Shown here in pieces: positions 33,044 through 41,711 of a stretch of 64,000 bases of DNA. The translations under genes and the position numbers were made by a program. This stretch comes from Arthrobacter sp. 18067 (lineage in GTDB: Bacteria; Actinomycetota; Actinomycetes; Actinomycetales; Micrococcaceae): the NCBI RefSeq assembly GCF_902706295.1, contig NZ_CACSJJ010000015.1, forward strand, positions 62,001 through 126,000. Direction: 5' to 3'. The first letter of the stretch is position 1; every line of letters begins with the position of its first letter. Below the pieces are notes generated by a model. It did not search any database and had not been told where the DNA came from. It saw nothing but the letters and a program-made list of their open reading frames with translations.

Positions 33044-35056
33044 ATGGTTTTCTTGCCGCGCATCGTTCGTGTGCCCACTGCGCTGACGGCTGCAGCAGTG
33101 CTGCTGTTGGTGGGCGGTGGGGTTGCTAACGCGCATCCCATTCAGCCCACTGCCAACTCATCAGTTTCCCTGTCGACATCGCTGAAAACCGCGGGTCAAA
33201 GTCCCTCGGGGATAAGAGCGCTGGAAGTCCCTTTGGCTTCGATGGATTCTCCAGACACCCTTGCAGTAGACGCAAGCATTTTGAAGTTCAGTCGTGACGG
33301 ATCCAGGGCCTTCGTCTATGGCAGTCAATACTTTGCAGATATCTACGCACCGGCAGACATGGTGTCCGGCAGCGTTGAGGTGATGAACGCCTTCGACCTC
33401 GCGATGTCGCCAAGCGGATCCACCGCGTACCTGCCTACAAGCTACTAGACGGCCGACGTCGCTGTGGTGGACACCGTACGGCACACGGTCACAGCCAGAA
33501 TTCCTCTGGCTGAAGAGGCCCAGAAGGTCGCCATCTCAGCAAACGGCGCTGTCCTTTATGCGTTGTCTGGGAGGCCCTATGATTCGCCACCAAGAAACGG
33601 GGTGGTGAGCGTCATCGACCTCGCAGCAAAAGCTGTGAAGGCCGTTGTTCCCGTTGGGGCCGGTGCCAACGACGTCCTGGTCGCGCCGTCCGGGGACAAG
33701 ATTTACGTGTCGAATTACGCTGACAACACCGTGACCGTCATTAGCGCGGCAACCAACAAAGTGGTCAAGACGATTCCCATCGAGGGTGGGCTGGGTCGTG
33801 GCTCCATCTCTGCCGATGGTGCAAAAATCTTTTACCCCAAGCCTGCTGGTGGGATCGCAGTCGTGGGGATCTCAATGGACACGGTTCTTGCCAATATTCC
33901 GACCAATTCGCCTGTGAACGCTCCTGTATTCACCCGAGACGGTTCACGGGCATACTTCGTGGATCAATATCCGGGGCGCATTGTGAACGGAGAAAACGTC
34001 CCAGGCGATTACTCCGTATCTGAGATTGACCTTGCGAAGAATACAGCGAGAGCCATTAGCACTGTAGACCCGGGTCAAGGCACTCCCGGCCGTCCTGTTG
34101 TACAAACGAGCCCGGACGGTAAGAGGCTCTACGTGCTGGGCAGCAAAGCTGTAGTCCTTGCATTACCTTCGCTTCAGGTCCTGGCCAGCACCCCCATGCC
34201 CAGAATGGTCAGCAGTTTCACGATGTCCCCGGATGGTAGCAAGGGCTACGGGCTAACAACTGGCGGAGGACACATCGTGGTGGTCAATGCGCCCCGCCTC
34301 GACAACGTCCGCAAGGATTACAACTCCGATTTCGCCACAGATATCCTGGCCCGTGATTCGGGAGGTGCACTGTGGCTCTATCCGGGCAACGCCAACAAGG
34401 GTTGGCTTACGCGGACTCGAGCCGGCTCTGGCTGGAATGGCATGAACTTGGTTGTTACTCCCGGTGACTTCAATGGCGACTTGAAGCCGGATGTCCTGGC
34501 GCGGGACAACTCTGGCGACCTTTGGCTGTATCCAGGGGATGGACAGTCGTATTGGTGGTCACCCAGCAAGGTTGGCGTGGGCTGGAATGCCATGACCGCA
34601 GTGTTCGCACCGGGAGATTTTGATTATGACGGGCACTCGGACATTTTGGCCCGCGACGGCGCGGGCGACCTGTGGCTCTATCCGGGCAATGGCATGGGCG
34701 GGTGGTTATCGCGTACGAAGGTCGGTTCCGGTTGGAATGACATGACGGCAATCATGGGACCTGGGAGAAATGCGAACCCCGGTACTGATGTGCTTGCACG
34801 CGACAGCGCCGGAACCTTGTGGCTCTACGAGCGCGATCTGTCCAACCGTTGGGTACCTCGGCGGCAAGTCGGCACCGGCTGGAATGCGATGACCAGCATC
34901 GTGACTCCGGGGGACTTCGATGGCGACGACATTCCGGACATTCTGGCGCGAGATTTCTCCGGCGACTTCTGGCTCTACCCGGGAACAGAACATGGAGGCT
35001 ATCAGCCAGGGGTAAGGGTGGGCGCTGGTTGGAACGTGATGACGGCAATCGCATAG
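33044..35056 (+). pseudogene. Secreted beta-propeller/FG-GAP repeat protein with internal amber codon
   Basis: One reading frame of 671 codons from ATG 33044 to TAG 35054-35056 is interrupted by a single in-frame TAG at 33446-33448; there is no frameshift. Before it lie a signal peptide (about 1-33, ending VANAHP) and the first propeller blades; after it, at once in frame, TADVAVVDTVRHTVTARIPL continues the YVTN-type propeller (for example SGDKIYVSNYADNTVTVISA). Residues from about 425 hold five FG-GAP-like repeats of the form DILARDxxGxLWLYPGN. A GGGGGA site precedes the ATG. A GTG at 33464 could restart translation but the product would lack an export signal. Likely a recent nonsense mutation or a sequencing error. 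Confidence 0.8.
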
Positions 35057-35078
35057 CCGGCCCCTGTTTCACGTTGTT

Positions 35079-35558
35079 CTAACCCGGGGGCAGTTCAGCC
35101 TCCGCTTCCGGCAAGTTCCAGCGCTGCGCACCGGCCCCGGAAGCGCCGAGTTTGTCCGAGGGATTCTGCAGCGTGCAGGACTTCAGGCTCAGGCATCCAC
35201 AACCGATGCAGCCGTCGAGGTCGTTGCGCAGATGCTGTAGTGCGGCGATCCGCTCATCCAGTTCCTTGCGCCATCGCAGTGACAGTTTGGCCCAGTCGTT
35301 CTTGGTGGGGGTCCGGCCGTCCGGCAACGAGTCCAACGCCTCGCGGATGTCCTTGAGCGGCAGGCCGACGCGCTGCGAAGTCTTGATGAACGCGACCCGC
35401 CGCAGCATGTCGCGCCGGTATCGCCGCTGGTTGCCGGCAGTGCGCTCGGCTTCGATGAGCCCGTTGCGTTCGTAGAAATGAAGGGCCGACGGCGACACTC
35501 CACTGCGCTCTGACAGCTCGCCGATGGTGAGCGGCCGGTGGGCGGCGACGTTCGTCAT
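35079..35558 (-). CDS. soxR: SoxR redox-sensing MerR-family activator
   Basis: A 159-residue MerR-family regulator. The HTH is LTIGELSERSGVSPSALHFY (10-29) and the coiled-coil dimer helix spans about 85-115. The [2Fe-2S] ligands are Cys117, Cys120, Cys122 and Cys128 in CIGCGCLSLKSC, the SoxR hallmark. The C-terminal tail (about 130-159) is longer than in enterobacterial SoxR. In actinobacteria SoxR responds to redox-active small molecules more than to superoxide and controls transport and detoxification genes. Here a SoxR box lies in the divergent promoter of an MFS pump. The ATG at 35558 is preceded by GGAG. Confidence 0.93.
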   Translation of the reverse strand: MTNVAAHRPLTIGELSERSGVSPSALHFYERNGLIEAERTAGNQRRYRRDMLRRVAFIKTSQRVGLPLKDIREALDSLPDGRTPTKNDWAKLSLRWRKELDERIAALQHLRNDLDGCIGCGCLSLKSCTLQNPSDKLGASGAGAQRWNLPEAEAELPPG

Positions 35559-35587
35559 GGCTCTACTCCAGGGCTGGGCGTGGTGGA

Positions 35588-35618
35588 TTGACCTCAACAT
35601 TAGTTGAGGTTCTAGGGT
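35588..35618 (+). promoter_or_regulatory. SoxR-controlled promoter with 19-bp spacer
   Basis: TTGACC (-35, 35588-35593) and TAGGGT (-10, 35613-35618) are 19 bp apart, the over-long spacer typical of MerR-family targets. Within it lies the perfect-arm dyad CCTCAAC-ATTA-GTTGAGG (35592-35609), the same size and arm core as the known SoxR box. The -10 box ends 7 nt before the MFS ATG, so the mRNA should be leaderless. Confidence 0.85.
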
Positions 35619-35625
35619 TGCGTCC

Positions 35626-37038
35626 ATGACCTCTGACACCTCAACGGCCGGGATTCTGAGCCGTCCGTACCTGCTTGCCACTGTGGGGGCTTGCGCGCTC
35701 GTCTTCCTGAGCGCGTTCGAGTCCCTCGCGGTGACCACCATCATGCCCCTCGTGAGCCGCGACCTCGATGGAGCCAGCCTCTACGCGCTGGCGTTCGCCG
35801 GCCCGCTGGCTACCGGCGTGATGGGCATGGTGGCGGCGGGTAACTGGTCCGATCGCCGTGGTCCCACCGCGCCGTTGTACTCCTCCGTGGCGTTGTTCGT
35901 GGTGGGACTACTGATTGCAGGTACCGCAGCCACCATGGAAATGCTGGTGCTCGGGCGCTTGGTGCAGGGGCTTGGCGGCGGTGCGATGACTGTTGCGCTT
36001 TACGTGCTGGTGGCCCGCGTCTACCCGCCCGCACTGCACCCCAAGATCTTTGCTGCCTTCGCCGCATCCTGGGTGGTTCCGTCCTTGGTGGGCCCGTTCG
36101 CCGCAGGTGTCGTGGCCCAATTGAGCAGCTGGCACTGGGTGTTCCTGGGCGTGGTGGGGCTGGTGGTTCCGGCGTTGCTGATGGTGGTGCCAGCCGTCCG
36201 GGGGATGGATTCCGAACCCGCTGCCGAACCTGTCCCGTGGGCGTTCGGGAGGATGGGCTGGGCGGCGCTGGCCGCCGTCGCTGTCCTGGGACTGAACCTG
36301 TCCGCTGAGGTGCCGGGCGTGGGTGGGGTGATTGCCGTCGTCGCGTTTGTCCTGGCGTTGGTGGCGGTGAAACCGCTGGTGCCGCGCGGGACCTTGAATG
36401 CCCGCCGTGGCCTGCCCAGCGTCATCCTGGTCCGTGGACTGGCGTCGGCTGCGTTCTTTGGGGCCGAGGTATACCTGCCGTACCTGCTGACGGAGCGTTA
36501 CGCGTTCACGCCGACATTCGCAGGACTGACGCTGACCGGTGCCGCGCTGGCGTGGGCCGGGGCCTCGGCCATCCAGGGGAAGTTGGGCGCCAAGCTGGCC
36601 GACGACCTTGCCGTGAAGATCGGAGCCACACTGGTGCTGGTAGCCGTGATCTCGACGCTGGTGACGGCGGCTCTCTCGCTGCCCGCAGCCGTGGCCATTG
36701 GCGGTTGGATACTTGCCGGTGGCGGCATGGGACTCATGTACCCGAGGCTGTCCGTGATGACGTTGGCGCTGTCCACCCCGGAAAACCAAGGTTTCAACAG
36801 CGCGGCCATGTCCATCTCCGATTCCCTGGGCGGCGCGCTGTCCCTCGCCGCCACGGGACTCGTCTTCGCTGCATTTACGACGACGAACTCGTTTGCGGGG
36901 GTCTTCGCGCTGACGGCGGTGATCGCCGTCGTCGGGGTTCTGATTGCGCCGAGGGTCGCCGCACGCATGGTGTCCCCGGATGCTGGAACAGGTGCCTCGG
37001 ACGCTGAACCCGAACTCTCGCTCACCCAGCCCAAATGA
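35626..37038 (+). CDS. MFS efflux transporter under SoxR control
   Basis: A 470-residue, 14-segment-type drug efflux protein (EmrB/QacA-like start: LLATVGACALVFLSAFESLA, TTIMPLVSRDLDG; loop 2-3 NWSDRRGPTAPLYSSVAL; segment 4 RLVQGLGGGAMTVALYVLVA). The SoxR-type promoter ends at its ATG and no ribosome site is present. It is expected to expel redox-active compounds such as phenazines, quinones or dyes when SoxR is oxidised. It is followed by a 350-bp gap before the DEAD-box gene. Confidence 0.88.
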   Translation: MTSDTSTAGILSRPYLLATVGACALVFLSAFESLAVTTIMPLVSRDLDGASLYALAFAGPLATGVMGMVAAGNWSDRRGPTAPLYSSVALFVVGLLIAGTAATMEMLVLGRLVQGLGGGAMTVALYVLVARVYPPALHPKIFAAFAASWVVPSLVGPFAAGVVAQLSSWHWVFLGVVGLVVPALLMVVPAVRGMDSEPAAEPVPWAFGRMGWAALAAVAVLGLNLSAEVPGVGGVIAVVAFVLALVAVKPLVPRGTLNARRGLPSVILVRGLASAAFFGAEVYLPYLLTERYAFTPTFAGLTLTGAALAWAGASAIQGKLGAKLADDLAVKIGATLVLVAVISTLVTAALSLPAAVAIGGWILAGGGMGLMYPRLSVMTLALSTPENQGFNSAAMSISDSLGGALSLAATGLVFAAFTTTNSFAGVFALTAVIAVVGVLIAPRVAARMVSPDAGTGASDAEPELSLTQPK

Positions 37039-37159
37039 CTCGTTGTGGGGCCCGCTCTGCAGGGTATTGCCGCCCGGAAGGGTGCAGAACAGGCCTCGCA
37101 ACGCAGGGTGGGACGGGGGCCTGACCAGCCCCGATGCGGGCCCGCAGGAGAAACACTGC

Positions 37160-37391
37160 TAGACTGGGAACACTTGATGTGCGGTGACGCCCTGAAGCAG
37201 GTGGCCTGAAAGGCTGCGCGGCGGGGCATTTTTCATGTGAGAGGCACATCCTGCGTCGATGAACGCGTTCTATTTGGTCCCGGCCACCGCTGTTGCAGCG
37301 AACCGGTAGACCACCTGACTTTTCCTCGGCGAACCCCTGGCCCAACCGGCGTCGGGGGCCGATGTCCGCAACTGGACACCGCCCGAAAGAC
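37160..37391 (+). promoter_or_regulatory. Probable promoter and long 5' leader of the DEAD-box helicase gene
   Basis: The 353-bp gap between the MFS and helicase genes holds no gene. TAGACT (37160-37165) is a good -10 box; a transcript starting near 37172 would have a leader of about 220 nt. The leader contains several GC-rich hairpin possibilities and the run GGGGCATTTTTC at 37225-37236. Long structured leaders are common on cold-shock DEAD-box helicase genes. No named RNA family was recognised. Confidence 0.4.
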
Positions 37392-39122
37392 ATGAAGTTT
37401 ATGACTACTTTTGCTGCCCTTGGCACGCCCAAGCCCATTGCCGAATCCCTCGCCGCAGATGGCATCGAAGAGGCATTCCCCATCCAGGTGAAGACCCTCC
37501 CGGACACGCTCGCAGGCCGCGACGTCCTGGGCCGTGGCCGCACCGGTTCCGGTAAGACCATCGCTTTCGCCATCCCGCTCGTGGCCCGCTTGGCCGAGCG
37601 CGAAGCAAAGCACTTCCGCAAGCCGGGCCGCCCCATGGGCCTCGTCCTTGCACCGACGCGTGAACTGGCAACCCAGATCAACGCCACCATCGAGCCGCTG
37701 GCCAAGGCCATGGGCCTGAACACCACGGTCATCTACGGCGGCATCTCCCAGGCACGCCAGGAAAAGGCGCTGCGCGCCGGCGTCGACATCGTCATCGCCT
37801 GCCCGGGCCGCCTCGAAGACCTGATCCGCCAGCGCATCCTGACCCTCGAAGCCGTTGAGGTCACCGTGCTGGACGAGGCAGACCACATGGCCGACCTCGG
37901 CTTCCTCCCGGTGGTCAAGAAGCTCATGGACATGACCCCCACCCAGGGTCAGCGCCTGCTCTTCTCCGCGACGCTGGACAACGGTGTTGACAAGCTGGTC
38001 AACCGTTACCTGTCCAACCCGCTGACGCACTCCGTGGACGATCCCCAGGCCGCTGTCACCACCATGGAACACCACGTCCTGGTGGTCAACGACCAGACCG
38101 TCAAGAAGCAGCTCATCGTCGAACTGGCCTCCGGCGCCGGCCGCCGCGTCCTCTTCATGCGGACCAAGCACCACGCCCGCAAGCTTGCCAAGACCCTCAC
38201 CGACGCCGGTATTCCCGCCGTCGACCTTCACGGCAACCTGTCGCAGAACGCCCGCGACCGTAACCTTGCCGAGTTCTCCAACGGTGACGTCCGCGTCCTG
38301 GTGGCCACCGACGTCGCAGCCCGCGGCGTGCACGTTGACGACGTCGAACTCGTCATCCACGTGGACCCGCCCACAGAGCACAAGGCTTACCTGCACCGCT
38401 CAGGCCGTACGGCCCGCGCCGGTTCCGATGGCACCGTGGTCACCCTGACGCTCCCCGAGCAGCAGAGCGACGTCAAGAAGCTCATGAAGGCCGCCGGCGT
38501 TGACGTTTCGTTTGAACGCGTGACAGCTAACTCCCCGCTGGTTGCCGAGCTCGTTGGCGACATCGCGGACAAGGTTGATCCCCGCACCCGTGCAGCACTC
38601 CTCGCGGCGAAAGCCCCGCAGGGTGGCGGCACGTCCACCGGCGCCAACGCCCAGCGCAAGCGCGCACGCCGTTCCACCCAGGCTGCCCCCACCGCGGGTG
38701 GCCGTGGCGGTCGCGGCGGACGCGGCAAGGTTGGGGCTGAGCCGGTTCGTACGGACACCAACCGTGCAGATCGCCGTGCAGCAGCGAACGACGACGTCGC
38801 CCGCAGCTCACGCGGTCGCGGCAAGGCAGCTTCCACTCACCGTAACGACGTTCCCGGCTCGCAGGGGCAGAACGGCCGCAGCGGTCGTCCGGCTACCGGC
38901 CAGCGCTCAGCTTCGGCCCCGCGCACGGCATCCACGACGAGCACCCGCACCGGCGGAAACAAGGCCGTCTGGTCTTCCGCTACGGGCGCTACCTCCGGTG
39001 GATCCTACGGTTCGGGTGCCTCCGGTAACTCCGGTCGCGGTGGCTCCGGCGCAGGTCGTCCGGCCCGCAGCGGCCCGCGCCGCGCATCGGCTCCGGCTTC
39101 GAACGAGCGTCGCGGCCGCTAA
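37392..39122 (+). CDS. DEAD-box ATP-dependent RNA helicase
   Basis: A 576-residue helicase. Motifs in order: Q motif (AFPIQVKTLPDTLAGRDVLG), I GRTGSGKT, Ia PTRELATQI, II LDEADHM, III FSATL, then IV-VI in the second lobe (LVATDVAARGVHVDD, HRSGRTARAG). From about residue 420 the tail is a disordered basic Arg/Gly/Ser-rich region that should bind RNA. It resembles CsdA/RhlE-type helicases for ribosome assembly or cold adaptation. The ATG at 37392 follows GAAAG; an ATG at 37401 is an alternative. It converges with the MBL gene with a 4-bp gap. Confidence 0.9.
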   Translation: MKFMTTFAALGTPKPIAESLAADGIEEAFPIQVKTLPDTLAGRDVLGRGRTGSGKTIAFAIPLVARLAEREAKHFRKPGRPMGLVLAPTRELATQINATIEPLAKAMGLNTTVIYGGISQARQEKALRAGVDIVIACPGRLEDLIRQRILTLEAVEVTVLDEADHMADLGFLPVVKKLMDMTPTQGQRLLFSATLDNGVDKLVNRYLSNPLTHSVDDPQAAVTTMEHHVLVVNDQTVKKQLIVELASGAGRRVLFMRTKHHARKLAKTLTDAGIPAVDLHGNLSQNARDRNLAEFSNGDVRVLVATDVAARGVHVDDVELVIHVDPPTEHKAYLHRSGRTARAGSDGTVVTLTLPEQQSDVKKLMKAAGVDVSFERVTANSPLVAELVGDIADKVDPRTRAALLAAKAPQGGGTSTGANAQRKRARRSTQAAPTAGGRGGRGGRGKVGAEPVRTDTNRADRRAAANDDVARSSRGRGKAASTHRNDVPGSQGQNGRSGRPATGQRSASAPRTASTTSTRTGGNKAVWSSATGATSGGSYGSGASGNSGRGGSGAGRPARSGPRRASAPASNERRGR

Positions 39123-39126
39123 CGAC

Positions 39127-39777
39127 TCACCAGCCTCGGGCGCGCCACTCCTCAAGGTGTGGCCGCTCGGCGCCGAGGGTTGTGGGCAGTCCATGGCCCG
39201 GGTGCACCAGGGTTTCGTCCGGATAGGCGTCGAACAGTCGTTCCGACACGTCGTTCAACAGTGAAGTGAAGCGTGCAGGATCTTTCTGCGTGTTGCCGAC
39301 GCCTCCCGGAAACAACGAGTCTCCGCTGAAAATGTGGGCTGGCCCGTCCGGATCCTGGTACACGAAAGCGATCGAGCCCGGGGTGTGTCCACGCAAGTGA
39401 ACCGCTGAGATCTCGAAGTCGTCGAACCGCTCAACGTCGCCATGACCAAGCCGGACATCCACCGGAACCGGCAACGCATCGGCGTCGTCCGCTCCTGCTG
39501 AGGTGGTTGCGCCGGTAACCGCGACCAACTCCGGCAGCGCCCGGACGTGGTCCCAGTGCTGGTGAGTGGTGGCGATCCTGAGCAGTTTGGTGGGGGCCGA
39601 CGAATCGGCAGCGCTGTCTTCCAGTAACTGCTGAATGGCCGGGAGGTCGTCTGAAGCGTCGATCAACAGCTGCCCACCTGTGGACTTTGAGGTCAACAGG
39701 TACACGTTGTTGTTCATCTCGCTGACCGAAATGCTGCGGATAGTGACGTCACGCGATGAGTGAATAAGCGAATCCAT
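39127..39777 (-). CDS. MBL-fold metallo-hydrolase
   Basis: A 216-residue metallo-beta-lactamase-fold hydrolase of the glyoxalase II type. The metal-binding motif is His72-X-His74-X-Asp76-His77 (THQHWDH); further ligands lie in LRGHTPGSIAF, FSGDSLFPGG and VHPGHG. A mycothiol-dependent thioester hydrolase role is plausible in actinobacteria, but this is inference. It is 9 bp downstream of the aldo/keto reductase gene on the same strand, which suggests an aldehyde or methylglyoxal detoxification pair. Confidence 0.87.
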   Translation of the reverse strand: MDSLIHSSRDVTIRSISVSEMNNNVYLLTSKSTGGQLLIDASDDLPAIQQLLEDSAADSSAPTKLLRIATTHQHWDHVRALPELVAVTGATTSAGADDADALPVPVDVRLGHGDVERFDDFEISAVHLRGHTPGSIAFVYQDPDGPAHIFSGDSLFPGGVGNTQKDPARFTSLLNDVSERLFDAYPDETLVHPGHGLPTTLGAERPHLEEWRARGW

Positions 39778-39786
39778 CGTGTCAGT

Positions 39787-40794
39787 CTATGCAGTTGCCG
39801 GGTTGGCTTCGCGGCCCTGCGATACCCAGTTGGGGTCCGCCGATCGTGAACCCACGACGGCGGCCGCGGCTTGGTCGAGCTTCTCGAGTTGTGCTGTTCC
39901 CAGTTGCAGGGACAGTGACCCCAGGTTCTCGTCGATCCGGTGCGTTTTGCGCGTGCCGGGGATGGGAACCACAGAAATCCCGAGGCGCTGACCTTGGGTA
40001 AACAGCCAAGCCAGGGCTACCTGGGCAGGAGTTGCATCCAGCCCGCTGGCTACCTCGCGAACCGCGGCCACAACGGCCTGGTTTGCATCCAGTGCCTCGT
40101 CGCCAAAACGGGGGATCTTATGGCGGAAGTCATTCTCGCCAAGATCGCTCGCGCTGACTGTTCCCGTGAGGAACCCTCGGCCCAGCGGCGAATACGGCAC
40201 GAACCCCACGCCAAGTTCCTTGGCTGCAGGAACAACGTTGAGCTCAACATCCCTGCTCCAGATTGACCATTCACTCTGGACTGCGGCAATGGGGTGGACG
40301 GCGTTGGCCTGCCTGAGTTCCTCGGCTGTCACTTCGGACAGTCCGAGGTGCCGGACCTTGCCCTCACGGACCAGCTCCGCCATGGCCTCCACGGTTTCCA
40401 CTATCGGAACGCGGAGGTCGCGGCGGTGCAGGTAGTAGAGGTCAATCACGTCAGTGTCCAGGCGGCGTAGGCTCGCTTCCGCCGCCTGCCTGACGTAGGG
40501 CGCATCCCCGCGGACTCCCGTGTACCCGTCCGCGGGGTTGCCCTCAATTCCGAACTTCGTGGCCACCTGGATGTCGTCACGGCGTTCTTTCAGGAGCTTG
40601 CCCACGAGTTCCTCGTTGCTTCCGGCGCCGTACACATCTGCCGTGTCGATGAACGTAATGCCCGCGTCCACGGCATGCCTCAGCGTGTTCAGGCCTTCTT
40701 GGGGATCGATCCCGCCGTAGACAGGTGTCAGGGCCATGCCGCCGAAGCCGAGGGGGCTTACCTTGAGGCCATCGCCGAGCTGAACTGCAATCAT
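39787..40794 (-). CDS. Aldo/keto reductase
   Basis: A 335-residue AKR-superfamily (beta/alpha)8 barrel. The catalytic tetrad is Asp50, Tyr55 (FIDTADVYG), Lys80 (VATKFG) and His123 (YYLHRRD). The NADPH-binding segment is in the C-terminal part (ISVVPIPGTRKTHRIDENL). It reduces aldehydes or ketones. The ATG at 40794 has a strong GGAGAAG site; an in-frame TTG four codons earlier overlaps that site and is rejected. It is followed directly by the MBL hydrolase gene. Confidence 0.9.
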   Translation of the reverse strand: MIAVQLGDGLKVSPLGFGGMALTPVYGGIDPQEGLNTLRHAVDAGITFIDTADVYGAGSNEELVGKLLKERRDDIQVATKFGIEGNPADGYTGVRGDAPYVRQAAEASLRRLDTDVIDLYYLHRRDLRVPIVETVEAMAELVREGKVRHLGLSEVTAEELRQANAVHPIAAVQSEWSIWSRDVELNVVPAAKELGVGFVPYSPLGRGFLTGTVSASDLGENDFRHKIPRFGDEALDANQAVVAAVREVASGLDATPAQVALAWLFTQGQRLGISVVPIPGTRKTHRIDENLGSLSLQLGTAQLEKLDQAAAAVVGSRSADPNWVSQGREANPATA

Positions 40795-40874
40795 GAACTT
40801 CTCCAATGCGCGTTGGGTGCTCTTGAAGGCGTGAACTCAGTGATGGCCGCGGGTATTCCTGCTGGGGGAGTGCG

Positions 40875-40944
40875 CCCGATTCGATGGTTTGCTGTGCATT
40901 CGATGGTAGGAGACCTCTAACGCGCAGCGAGGCATCGAAATGTG
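40875..40944. repeat. Inverted pair of the dispersed 23-bp motif
   Basis: A minus-strand copy (40875-40897, 18 of 23 bases as at 6604) and a plus-strand copy (40922-40944, 17 of 23 as at 6511) of the motif GCAGCGRGCCATCGAATCGGG form a divergent pair between the aldo/keto reductase start and the SMR stop. Counts are by eye. Confidence 0.5.
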
Positions 40945-40966
40945 CCGGGCCCACCGCGGAGTGCTC

Positions 40967-41341
40967 CTACTTGGTCTTGGCTACAGGCTTATCCGCCGGC
41001 AGAGCCTTCAAACCGGCAGCACAGCCCACGATTCCAGCGATGAAGAGCAGCTTCAGCGGACTTGCTGACTCCACGCCCGTGATCATCGCCCAGCCAACGG
41101 TCAGTGCCGCCCCGATACCTACCCACACGGCGTAAGCGGTGCCGAGAGGAATGCGCTTCACCGCGATGCCCAGTCCGATCATGCTCAGGACAGCCGTGAC
41201 GGCGAAGACCAAGGTGGGCATGAGCTGCGTGAAGCCATTGGAGAGCCCCAATGCGGTAGCCCACACGGCTTCCAGCAGTGCCGATGCCAAGAGGATTGCC
41301 CAGGAGATTCCGTTGCCGGTGTTCTTTGTCTTAGCAGTCAT
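40967..41341 (-). CDS. SMR-family transporter, Gdx-like subunit 2
   Basis: A 124-residue four-helix small multidrug resistance protein. The essential membrane Glu is Glu24 (SALLEAVWATALGLSNGF), and the helix 3 signature is PLGTAYAVWVGIGAA, which is typical of guanidinium exporters (Gdx/SugE) rather than EmrE. It has a 12-residue polar N-terminal extension and a C-terminal Lys-rich tail. It starts 2 bp after the stop of the first SMR gene, so the two probably form a heterodimer. Control is by the guanidine-III riboswitch upstream of the pair. Confidence 0.87.
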   Translation of the reverse strand: MTAKTKNTGNGISWAILLASALLEAVWATALGLSNGFTQLMPTLVFAVTAVLSMIGLGIAVKRIPLGTAYAVWVGIGAALTVGWAMITGVESASPLKLLFIAGIVGCAAGLKALPADKPVAKTK

Positions 41342-41343
41342 GG

Positions 41344-41658
41344 CTATGCCACCACCTTCAGGCCGACCACACACGCGCCGATTCCAGCAAGCAGAAGCAG
41401 TCGGGCCGTCGTCGCGCGTTCAACTTTGGTGACCATGGCGTAAGTCGCGGTCAGCACCACGCCGACGCCAACCCACACTGCGTAGGCCGTGCCTGTCGGA
41501 ATGGATTGCATCGCAATGGCGAGTCCGGCCATGCTGGCGACGACCGACACCAGAAAGACGACTGTGGGGACGGGTTTACGGAAGCCCTTGGAGCGATGGA
41601 GTGCTGCGGCCCAGACGGCTTCGAGTGCCCCGGAAAGAATGAGAATTAACCACGACAT
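41344..41658 (-). CDS. SMR-family transporter, Gdx-like subunit 1
   Basis: A 104-residue four-helix SMR protein. Glu13 (SGALEAVWAAALHRSKGF) is the proton/substrate site, and PTGTAYAVWVGVGVV is the Gdx-type helix 3. Guanidinium exporters exchange protons for guanidinium ion. AAAGGA lies 6 nt before the ATG and immediately after the riboswitch pseudoknot, so access to this site can be controlled by ligand. It is the first gene of a two-gene operon. Confidence 0.88.
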   Translation of the reverse strand: MSWLILILSGALEAVWAAALHRSKGFRKPVPTVVFLVSVVASMAGLAIAMQSIPTGTAYAVWVGVGVVLTATYAMVTKVERATTARLLLLAGIGACVVGLKVVA

Positions 41659-41670
41659 GACATTTCCTTT

Positions 41671-41711
41671 GGCCAGTCTTGTCGCGTGCCGGGTACTGAA
41701 CCGTCGTCCGG
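41671..41711 (-). promoter_or_regulatory. Guanidine-III (ykkC-III) riboswitch
   Basis: On the minus strand a 41-nt segment reads CCGGACGA, then CGGTTCA, GTACCCGG, CACGC and GACAAGACTGGCC. It matches the guanidine-III class: conserved CCGGACGA, ACCCGG and GACAAGAC at their expected spacing. CCGG can pair with CCGG of ACCCGG, and GGU(U)CAG with CUGGCC, which gives the class pseudoknot with one bulged U. It is followed at once by the AAAGGA ribosome site of the SMR gene. The match is from memory of the class consensus. Confidence 0.88.

Noticed and set aside
33446..33448. Recoded amber codon (pyrrolysine or programmed readthrough)
   Set aside because: No pyrrolysine genes or readthrough context are visible, and such systems are not known in this group. 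A nonsense mutation or sequence error is simpler.
35908..37101. Long minus-strand open frame opposite the SoxR-controlled pump
   Set aside because: His/Arg/Gln-rich shadow of membrane-protein codons; no motif or ribosome site.
41344..41658. Quaternary-ammonium multidrug exporter of the EmrE type
   Set aside because: The helix 3 motif and the guanidine-III riboswitch both point to guanidinium export instead.
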